Assembly: GCA_002371135.1 (NCBI GenBank)
Contig: DFGB01000061.1
Location: 1-16,346 of the forward strand
Direction of reading: 5' to 3'
DNA: 16,346 nucleotides
From: Verrucomicrobia bacterium UBA3761
GTDB lineage: Bacteria; Verrucomicrobiota; Kiritimatiellia; RFP12; UBA1067
Positions 7,414-13,443 of this stretch are shown in pieces; within the stretch, counting starts at the first letter, position 1; the number at the start of each line of letters is the position of its first letter. Both the position numbers and the translations under genes were made by a program. The notes below the pieces were generated by a model that saw nothing but the letters and a program-made list of their open reading frames with translations, was not told the DNA's origin and searched no databases.

Positions 7414-9489
7414 TCACCGGCATCCCCCGCAACCGTCTGCGGCGACGCCGGCGGCCTTGGCGCGGTCGGCGTCGAACGGCACTCGCCACGCATTGTCGCG
7501 GATGTCCTTCAAGCACGGCTTGAGGGCGGCGCCTTCGCGCGGCGAAAGCTTGACGAGGTGCGTCGCGTGGCCAGGCACCGAAACGGCGTAAGCGTCGGCG
7601 AAGACCCCTTCGTCCTTCTGCCGCCAGAGATCGCGCACCGCCCACTTGCCGCGCATGCCGAGGCGCGCGAACGGAATGGCGACGACCTGCTCTTCGGCGT
7701 CGGCGTTGAGAAGCGCGAACGCCATCGAGCCGTCGGCTAGCGGACGCGCCCAGATCTGCGTATCGCGCGCGGCGTCTTCGAGGACGAGCGCCGCCGCCGC
7801 GCCGAGTTCGTCCTGGTCGATCGCGAGAACTTCGTCGTTAGTCAGCAGAGAAAGCGTGAAATCGTCCATCAGCGAAAGATCGCAGCCGATCATCAAAGGC
7901 GAGGCGAACATGCACCACATCGACATGTGCGTATAGCACTCGTTGGGCGTGAGGCGTCCATTGGACCACACGGTGCGGCCGAGGACGAGCATGTCGGCAT
8001 CGTTCCACGCGCCGGGCCGCGAATACATCCAGTGCGCGGCCTGCGCGCGTATGCCGCCGAGGACGCTCGGCCACGTGTCGAAAATGTCGCCCGTCGTGCG
8101 CCAGCAAGAGCCGCCCGCCTCCCCGCCCCACACCGGGACGTTCTCGTTGCCATACTGGCAGAGCGAGAAGACGATGTCGCGCGGCTGCATGCGCAGGTAG
8201 CGGCCCATCAGGAAGTACGGGCGCGTATGGCGGTCGCGGCCGTCGCCCGTGGCGACGGCGCCGTAGCTGCACCAGTCGTATTTCAAGTAGTCGTATCCCC
8301 ATGCGGCGTAGCTTTTCGCATCCTGCAATTCGTGGAGCCACGAACCCGTGCAGCCGCCGCAGGTGTATGGTCCGGGCGAGGAGTAGAGCCCGGCCTTGAG
8401 GCCCTTCGAGTGGATGTAATCGGCGAGGCCCTTCATGTCCGGGAAGCGCGAGTTGACCCAGATGGAGCCGTCTTCGTGGCGTTCGGGACCGGCGAGAGTC
8501 GGATCGCTCTTGCCGTTCTCAGGGTTGCGCTGCCAGAAGTCGTCGATGTTGCAGAACGCGTAGCCATGCTTGTCGAGACCGAGTTCGATCATCTTGTCGG
8601 CGGCGAGGCGCATTTTTTCGTCGCTGACGCCGCCCGCGAACGCGTTCCACGAATTGTATCCCATCGGCGGCGTTAGGCAAAGCTTCTCGCCGATGACGAG
8701 CGTGAAGCGCTTCTTCGCCGTCCCGTGGCGGTTCTTCGCCGTGAAGACGAATTCATACTCCCCTTCTTTGTCGAGCGAACCGGAGAGAATGCGCGTCGAG
8801 GGGTCGAACGCGAGAGTGCGCGGCAGCGCGGCGCGCCCGATATCCACCGCGATCGGCTCCTCGCCGGTCACCGGCAGCTTGAAGAGAATCGGGCGGCCCG
8901 GACGCGCGCCATACCGCGCCGGCGCGTTGATGCGCGGCTCCTTCGCCTCCGGCGGCGTCAGAATGCCGAGCTGGCGCGTCAGTTCCGCGAGCGGCCGCGG
9001 CTTCGTTCCCGGCTTGAATACGAACACCGCGTCGCACCAATCCGCATGGTCGTAGTAGTTCCCGTCGCCGCCGTCCGTCACTTCGAGCGTCGCAAACTTC
9101 GCCCCGGCGAGATCGGCCTTGATTTCCTTCGCCGCATCGCCGCCCTTCGCAGCGACTTCGGCGACGACATAGCCGTCCGCAAGCACGCGGAACACGACCG
9201 ATCCCTTGCCGCCGACTTCATCGTCCACGCCCACCTTCGCCGAAAACGAAAGCGCGTTCCCGCCGACCGGCACGCGGTAGCTGCTCATGGCATGGACGCC
9301 AAGCCCGTTTGGGTATTCCACGCCGCCGACCTTCAGCGCGTTGCCGTCTATCGACTTGCGAGCGCGCACTTCGCCCCAGCCGGTCTTTATGTTCGCGAAC
9401 TCCGTATCCTCGAGCCGGATCTCATCGGCCGCCGCATGCCACGCCGCGAACATCGCCGCGGCCGCCAGCGCGAAAATCTTTCCCTGCAT
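7414..9489 (-). CDS. Secreted NPCBM-GH27 alpha-galactosidase
   Basis: A 691-residue enzyme with a signal peptide (1-21, ending AAADE). It then has an NPCBM carbohydrate-binding module (about 22-158, with YPNGLGVHAMSSY), an Ig-like putative module (about 185-266), a GH27 barrel (267-560) and a C-terminal beta-sandwich (to about 648). GH27 marks are LTPPMGYNSWNAF (272-284), substrate-binding D316/D317 in NIDDFW, nucleophile D405 in YLKYDWC, and R464/acid-base D468 in WRTTGD. These follow the R-x3-D spacing known from human alpha-galactosidase A. It should remove terminal alpha-galactose, for example from galactomannan or raffinose-type sugars. The ATG is preceded by AGGGAG with 6-nt spacing. 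A tail of about 40 residues ending CGGCR follows the last expected strand, which is unusual. Some NPCBM-GH27 proteins have other alpha-linked substrates. Confidence 0.93.
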   Translation of the reverse strand: MQGKIFALAAAAMFAAWHAAADEIRLEDTEFANIKTGWGEVRARKSIDGNALKVGGVEYPNGLGVHAMSSYRVPVGGNALSFSAKVGVDDEVGGKGSVVFRVLADGYVVAEVAAKGGDAAKEIKADLAGAKFATLEVTDGGDGNYYDHADWCDAVFVFKPGTKPRPLAELTRQLGILTPPEAKEPRINAPARYGARPGRPILFKLPVTGEEPIAVDIGRAALPRTLAFDPSTRILSGSLDKEGEYEFVFTAKNRHGTAKKRFTLVIGEKLCLTPPMGYNSWNAFAGGVSDEKMRLAADKMIELGLDKHGYAFCNIDDFWQRNPENGKSDPTLAGPERHEDGSIWVNSRFPDMKGLADYIHSKGLKAGLYSSPGPYTCGGCTGSWLHELQDAKSYAAWGYDYLKYDWCSYGAVATGDGRDRHTRPYFLMGRYLRMQPRDIVFSLCQYGNENVPVWGGEAGGSCWRTTGDIFDTWPSVLGGIRAQAAHWMYSRPGAWNDADMLVLGRTVWSNGRLTPNECYTHMSMWCMFASPLMIGCDLSLMDDFTLSLLTNDEVLAIDQDELGAAAALVLEDAARDTQIWARPLADGSMAFALLNADAEEQVVAIPFARLGMRGKWAVRDLWRQKDEGVFADAYAVSVPGHATHLVKLSPREGAALKPCLKDIRDNAWRVPFDADRAKAAGVAADGCGGCR

Positions 9490-9503
9490 AGAATTCTCCC
9501 TTT

Positions 9504-9513
9504 TGTTTAGACA
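9504..9513. promoter_or_regulatory. TGTTTAGACA, second putative regulator site of the GH27 gene
   Basis: A near-copy of the TGTCTAGACA motif, followed by AAGGG exactly as at the GH2-GH5 site. It overlaps the predicted transcription start (about 9512). Its position fits a repressor site or an autoregulatory second half-site, 47 bp from the upstream copy. Confidence 0.4.
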
Positions 9514-9518
9514 AGGGT

Positions 9519-9547
9519 ATTATACCAAATCGCGGCATTCGCGGCAA
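9519..9547 (-). promoter_or_regulatory. Promoter of the GH27 alpha-galactosidase gene
   Basis: On the minus strand there is TTGCCG (9547-9542), a 17-bp spacer and TATAAT (9524-9519) preceded by TGG (extended -10). The start site would be near 9512, with a leader of about 23 nt containing AGGGAG (9501-9496). The spacer end CGCGATTTGG closely matches CGCGATATGG at the GH2-GH5 promoter. Confidence 0.8.
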
Positions 9548-9550
9548 CAA

Positions 9551-9560
9551 TGTCTAGACA
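9551..9560. promoter_or_regulatory. TGTCTAGACA palindrome, putative regulator site of the GH27 promoter
   Basis: A perfect 10-bp palindrome 3 bp upstream of the -35, matching the spacing at the GH2-GH5 promoter. Confidence 0.5.
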
Positions 9561-9563
9561 AGA

Positions 9564-9583
9564 CGGGGCGCTTTCGCGCCCCG
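9564..9583 (-). terminator. Terminator hairpin of the LamG-like gene
   Basis: CGGGGCGC-GAAA-GCGCCCCG on the minus strand is a perfect 8-bp stem with a GNRA tetraloop, followed by TCTTGTCT. The T tract is weak, but the position fits: about 70 nt after the LamG stop and just before the GH27 promoter. Confidence 0.55.
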
Positions 9584-9590
9584 CGCAGAA

Positions 9591-9646
9591 CTCCCGCCAG
9601 GGAGGGCCGCTAGATGTGCGGCCGCAAGAGATAGGCTCTTTCGAGC
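9591..9646 (-). other. Cluster of three further hairpins in the LamG 3' UTR
   Basis: Reading the minus strand from the LamG stop there are GCTC-GAAA-GAGC (9646-9635), a 26-bp palindrome (9625-9600) and CTCCC-TGGC-GGGAG (9604-9591), before the terminator at 9583-9564. Four consecutive stem-loops in 85 nt suggest a structured, stabilised 3' end. Confidence 0.5.
9600..9625 (+). repeat. 26-bp palindromic repeat GGGAGGGCCGC-N7-GCGGCCGC, copy 1
   Basis: GGGAGGGCCGC (9600-9610), TAGATGT, GCGGCCGC (9618-9625). The same arms and total length occur inside the helicase gene at 13869-13894 (opposite strand). A degenerate copy lies at 13342-13367. It resembles REP-type palindromic elements. Confidence 0.75.
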
Positions 9647-9654
9647 GGACTTGG

Positions 9655-12600
9655 CTACCTGACGATGATCAGCATGCCGGGGCGCGGGCCGCCCCATGTG
9701 AGCGTAACCGTATCGTTTCTTTCCGCAGTGTCGTAGGTGAATTCGTGGCTTTCTCCTGCTTCCCACTCGTGCCACGTCTTCGTGCCGTCGCTCGTTTCAA
9801 GCCAATACCCGGCCGTCTTGCGCTCCACATCGTCTTCTACAACCTTCTCCGGCGCGTTCCACGTATACTTGCCTTCTACTTTGTATGCTTTTCCGTTGTA
9901 GACGACGTTCGTAGTCGCGAGTTCGCCGAAGTAGCGCACCGAGTCGACATTGCGGTTGCGCACAAGCTCCTCATTCGTCAGCACGCGATCGTAGTAGCGG
10001 AAGGTGTAGATCGTGCCGGTGAGGCCCTGCCCGTTGTTGCCTCCACCCCAGCCGCCAAGGCGGAAGTAGTTTGCATACGGGTCTAGTTGCGTCGTGTATG
10101 GACGATAACCGGAAGATGCATTGCCGCTAGTCGGGATTTTCGTCCCGGCAAAGGCGTAATCGACTTTTGCGGCGGCGTCCGCGATCACGGTCATGTAGTC
10201 GATGCCGTCTTCGGTCGGGTAGGTGACGCGCATGGCGTCATTACCAATGCCCTGAACGTTGGAACGGGCGAGATTCTTGTCGCCATACACCTGCATGCCA
10301 AACCGGTTCCAGGACGAAGCGGCGAGGTAGTTGCCGCTAACGTGTTTGTTGTCGGCATACTTGGCGTCGGCGAGAATCTGCGCGGAATAGGAACCACCCC
10401 AGACATACGTGTTAACAGCGCTCTGGAAATAGGTGTAGCCGGCGTATTCATAGCCCTTGTCGCCCCATGCGCTGGTGTCTCCGGATTTGCGCTGAGTTGA
10501 AAGATCCATCGACGGACCGGCAGAGCCGAGATTGACCCACTTCGACGAGGTAGTGGAACGAGCTTCGCCGAGGCCTTGGTTGAGGAGGCCGTCGTAGTGG
10601 AGCGCGAGGCCGGCCTGCGAGAGATCGTCGAGCGAATAGTCGTCTTTGGTACGGCGACCGGAGACGGGTTTCCACTTCCACGTGAGGCGGACGGTGCCAG
10701 CGGATGTTTCGTAGAAATAAGCATTGCCGGTGCCGGAGGCAATCACCTTCCATCCGCTGCCGTCCGGCACTTCGACCGTGTAGCCGTCGCAAGCGTATTT
10801 GATGCCGTTCGGCGCCGTCACCTCATCCGGCGCGACGAAGGTATAGGAGCCGTCGACTTCGTACGGCCCGCACTTGTCGTAGCCTTCGAGATACTTGTAG
10901 GTAGACTGCACGAGGACGTTTGTGACGATATAGCGCCCGAAGTAGCGGTATTCATCAACCTTGCGGTTCTTGAGAACTTCGGCGGGCGTGAGCGCCTTGT
11001 TTGGATAATAGCGGAAGAACTTGACTTTACCAACGAGCAGGCGAGTGTCCGCGTTATATCCGCCAAGGAAAATTCGCGCTGCATTGAAACTCGGGAAATC
11101 CGTCTCGGATTGGTAGAATCCATCCGCTAGCGAACCGGAGGATGGAATGTCTACGCCGTCCGTAAACGCAAGCGTTTTCGCACTTCCATTCATGATGGCC
11201 GTAGCGTAGTCGTAGTGCCCGTCTGAATTAAAGACGTAAGGCTTGTTCGGGGCGTTGTTGCCACATGCATTCCAGAAAAAAGACTCCTTCTTGGGATCGC
11301 TGCTAGTTTTGCTGATGCAAAAAGAAGAATAGTCCCATGCAGTGGCGTAAGGGTAGGCAACATTATAAAGTTGATCGGCGGCGCTGGCATCGACAAGGAT
11401 CTGGATGGAATGCGTCGTAGGATGGGCAAGCGTCAGCGAATCCTTTCTAAATTCGCTGTAGCCGAGGAAGTTGAATCCGTCATCGCCCCAACAGCCGGGG
11501 GCGCCCGACGATGCGAGTTTGTGGTTGAGGGCGAGCGTGAAATCCTGCGAGCCATCGCCATTGCCGATATTGACCCATGTCGTGGCATCGTAGGAGTGGG
11601 CATTGCCAACGCCTTGGTTGAGAATGCCATCGTAGAAGAGCAACAGTCCGTCGGTCACGTAGTCACCCACGTCGTAGTGCTTGAGCTGGCCTTCGCCGGA
11701 GGGGCGTGAATACTGCCACGTGATGCGAACGAGCGCCGACGTGTCGGAAAGCGAAACCGAATTGCCCGTGTGCGTTCCTTCGCCGTCGGCAACCCATGCG
11801 GAGCCGTCCCACGTTTCAAGCGTGTAGCCGCCGAGCGCATAACGCTTGCCCGCTACCGTGCGCGAGGCGGGCGCGGTGAAAGTATAGCCGTCCTCGTCGA
11901 GAGCGAAGTGGTCGTCGGAGATGCCATCGATGCCAGAGACGGCGACGACGACGTTCGTAACGGGGATCGCACCGCGGCGGTGGAAGTAGCGAGCTTCGTC
12001 GACCACGCGGTTCCATGCGCGTTGCTCGCGGGAGAGCGGCGCGGAATAATAACGGAAATTGCGAATCGTGCCGGTAAGGCATTCGGCGGTAGTCGTATCA
12101 TCTTTGTTATTTGCGTTATGCCCGCCGAGGTAGAAATACAAGGCTTCGCTTTCCAGCGCAGTTCCGCCGGACCCGAGACCGCTATATCCTGGCGCATCTG
12201 TAGGTTCGTCAAGGCCAGTGAAAAGCGCGGTGTATGTATCGTTGGCGATCGCCGTCAGATACTGAAACGTTTCATCACGAAGTATTGGACGCTTGGCCGT
12301 GCCGGCGCCCATCGTGCTTCGATCCGTATTCAGGCACATGACCCCGCCATCATAAGGCGATTTCTGTCCAGTATACGTCGTATTTTTCGCCCGGATGCCG
12401 ATCGAACCATAACGCCATCCTTCGTCGGTATTGCGCGGACGCACTGTGCTCAAGAAAAGTATGTAGCCGATGTTGGGCTGGCTGTCGTGCTCGGCGTCGA
12501 CGAGCGACTCTATTTCGTAGGAATCACCATGGTTGAGCGTGTTCGGCGTGACGAACCAGGTCTTGTTGTCGAAATAGAAACCATTGCCTGTCCAATACGA

Positions 12601-12897
12601 TGAAGCGGGCGAGCCTTTCTTCACCATGTCGTAAGCGGAGCCGCCGGTGCCGAGGTTCACCCATGTCGTGGCGGACGGATTGTGCGGGCAATCTGCGCCT
12701 GCGTTGCGGATGCCGTCGTAGTTGAGGACAAGGCCGTCCTGCACGTAATCGCCGACGTCGAACTCCTTGAAGTCCGGATTGTCCCAGTACTTGACGCCTG
12801 CGGTGGCCGTTGAAGCCACGCTCAGCGCCAGGGCGGCGAGCGCAATTACATTACCCCCCCCCCCCCTTGAGAATATTGCAATGTCAGGTGTCTTCAT
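9655..12897 (-). CDS. Secreted three-module LamG-like protein with phase-variable signal peptide
   Basis: A 1,080-residue protein with a signal peptide (h-region VIALAALALSVASTATA, 17-33). It contains three copies of a module of about 330 residues. Each starts with a YDVGDYVxDGLxLxYDGIxNxG-like line (about 46, 408, 753) and continues through a LamG-like jelly roll ending 'FRYYxxxLxxEE...RxVDxxRYFG'. A beta-rich domain of about 80 residues (about 313-394, 655-741, 994-1068) closes each module. Jelly rolls of this kind usually bind glycans or surfaces; no catalytic residues or autotransporter domain are seen. ATG 12897 is preferred to the upstream ATG at 12921: GGAGG (12911-12907) is 9 nt from it and the signal peptide begins there. 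Codons 11-15 (RGGGG) are encoded by a run of 13 G, so a one-base slip abolishes expression. It has its own promoter and 3' hairpins. Confidence 0.88.
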   Translation of the reverse strand: MKTPDIAIFSRGGGGNVIALAALALSVASTATAGVKYWDNPDFKEFDVGDYVQDGLVLNYDGIRNAGADCPHNPSATTWVNLGTGGSAYDMVKKGSPASSYWTGNGFYFDNKTWFVTPNTLNHGDSYEIESLVDAEHDSQPNIGYILFLSTVRPRNTDEGWRYGSIGIRAKNTTYTGQKSPYDGGVMCLNTDRSTMGAGTAKRPILRDETFQYLTAIANDTYTALFTGLDEPTDAPGYSGLGSGGTALESEALYFYLGGHNANNKDDTTTAECLTGTIRNFRYYSAPLSREQRAWNRVVDEARYFHRRGAIPVTNVVVAVSGIDGISDDHFALDEDGYTFTAPASRTVAGKRYALGGYTLETWDGSAWVADGEGTHTGNSVSLSDTSALVRITWQYSRPSGEGQLKHYDVGDYVTDGLLLFYDGILNQGVGNAHSYDATTWVNIGNGDGSQDFTLALNHKLASSGAPGCWGDDGFNFLGYSEFRKDSLTLAHPTTHSIQILVDASAADQLYNVAYPYATAWDYSSFCISKTSSDPKKESFFWNACGNNAPNKPYVFNSDGHYDYATAIMNGSAKTLAFTDGVDIPSSGSLADGFYQSETDFPSFNAARIFLGGYNADTRLLVGKVKFFRYYPNKALTPAEVLKNRKVDEYRYFGRYIVTNVLVQSTYKYLEGYDKCGPYEVDGSYTFVAPDEVTAPNGIKYACDGYTVEVPDGSGWKVIASGTGNAYFYETSAGTVRLTWKWKPVSGRRTKDDYSLDDLSQAGLALHYDGLLNQGLGEARSTTSSKWVNLGSAGPSMDLSTQRKSGDTSAWGDKGYEYAGYTYFQSAVNTYVWGGSYSAQILADAKYADNKHVSGNYLAASSWNRFGMQVYGDKNLARSNVQGIGNDAMRVTYPTEDGIDYMTVIADAAAKVDYAFAGTKIPTSGNASSGYRPYTTQLDPYANYFRLGGWGGGNNGQGLTGTIYTFRYYDRVLTNEELVRNRNVDSVRYFGELATTNVVYNGKAYKVEGKYTWNAPEKVVEDDVERKTAGYWLETSDGTKTWHEWEAGESHEFTYDTAERNDTVTLTWGGPRPGMLIIVR
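12854..12866 (-). repeat. Homopolymeric G13 tract in the LamG signal-peptide coding region
   Basis: Thirteen C on the + strand, equal to 13 G in the coding strand, spanning codons 11-15. The present length keeps the frame open. With 12 G the frame becomes GTA ATG TAA and with 14 G it becomes GGG TAA, so either neighbouring length stops translation at once. This is the classic form of a contingency tract; sequencing error in tract length cannot be excluded. Confidence 0.85.
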
Positions 12898-12924
12898 TTG
12901 CTTATACCTCCATGTTGTCACTCC

Positions 12925-12952
12925 GGGAAACTTCCCCCAGAATCATATTCTG
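12925..12952 (-). promoter_or_regulatory. Two adjacent palindromes in the LamG leader
   Basis: CAGAAT-CAT-ATTCTG (12938-12952) overlaps the expected transcription start near 12951. GGGAA-AC-TTCCC (12925-12936) follows 1 nt later. The first could be an operator over the start site; as RNA, both would form consecutive hairpins in a leader of about 54 nt. Confidence 0.45.
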
Positions 12953-12957
12953 ATACT

Positions 12958-12966
12958 ATTATACCA
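12958..12966 (-). promoter_or_regulatory. Extended -10 promoter of the LamG-like gene
   Basis: TGGTATAAT (12966-12958 on the minus strand) is identical to the extended -10 of the GH27 and GH2-GH5 genes. No convincing -35 is visible 16-18 bp upstream, which fits extended -10 promoters. The TGTCTRGACA motif is absent here. Confidence 0.65.
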
Positions 12967-13164
12967 TAAATCCACCCCCGGAGGACAGAAATTCTCTTAC
13001 AAATTTAGATAACCGACTTGCAAAATCGGATAACTTTTAGAGTTGGCAGTCAGCAGTTATAGAAGCGGCAACAACTAATGTTGATTTTTAACCAGAGAGA
13101 TCCGAAAGCAACTGAGGCGTCCGAGAGAATTTTTCGATTCCGAGATTGTTCGTTCGAGCCTTCC
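12967..13164. other. Intergenic DNA without recognisable gene
   Basis: No plausible coding region is seen. It is AT-richer than the flanks. It contains a solitary GAGAATTTTTCGATT (13123-13140 region) that is a fragment of the CACAGAG element interior, and otherwise no clear structure. Confidence 0.5.
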
Positions 13165-13259
13165 TTTTTAACACAGAGACTCAGAGTCACAGAGTTGCAC
13201 AGAGAATTTTTCGACTTCTCTATCAGACCTCTGTGAATCTCTGTGCCTCTGTGTTAAAA
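13165..13259. repeat. CACAGAG-type inverted element, second copy
   Basis: TTTTTAACACAGAG (13165-13178) is inverted as CTCTGTGTTAAAA (13247-13259). The interior shares CACAGAGAATTTTTCGA and ACCTCTGTGAATCTCTGT with the element at 5921-6052. It is about 95 bp and lacks the outer CATCCC part of the first copy's ends. Confidence 0.75.
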
Positions 13260-13341
13260 TCCATCATATTATTTGCCGGAGCAATAGCAGCCCGCCGCTC
13301 GCGCTGTGCTTGAAAAATGTAAATGAGGATAAGTTGAAAAG

Positions 13342-13367
13342 CGGGAGGACCGCGCTTGCTCAAGGCC
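13342..13367 (+). repeat. 26-bp palindromic repeat, degenerate copy 3
   Basis: CGGGAGGACCGCGCTTG followed by CTCAAGGCCG matches the helicase-internal copy (read on its own strand) apart from a few substitutions and one extra base. It lies about 60 bp beyond the helicase stop, between inverted AAGTTGAAAAG (13331-13341) and CTTTTCAAC (13411-13419) words. The stretch 13260-13341 shows nothing else. Confidence 0.5.
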
Positions 13368-13411
13368 GAAGCGGGATGATATCGATGTATGTGCGGACGA
13401 CACTGGAGAAC

Positions 13412-13443
13412 TTTTCAACCTTTCAACTTTTCAACCTTTCAAC
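13412..13443. repeat. 8-bp tandem repeat (TTTTCAAC/CTTTCAAC) at the helicase 3' end
   Basis: Four 8-bp units alternate TTTTCAAC and CTTTCAAC. The helicase stop codon (13423-13425) lies inside the array, so the last residues (VERLKS) are encoded by repeat DNA. The same repeat in inverted orientation precedes the helicase start codon. Confidence 0.85.

Noticed and set aside
12854..12866. Treating the G13 tract purely as a sequencing or assembly error
   Set aside because: The length present gives an intact frame and a good signal peptide, and the tract is long in any version. Length error of one base remains possible and must be checked in reads.
12925..12952. Riboswitch in the LamG leader
   Set aside because: The leader is only about 54 nt with two simple hairpins, which matches no known aptamer.
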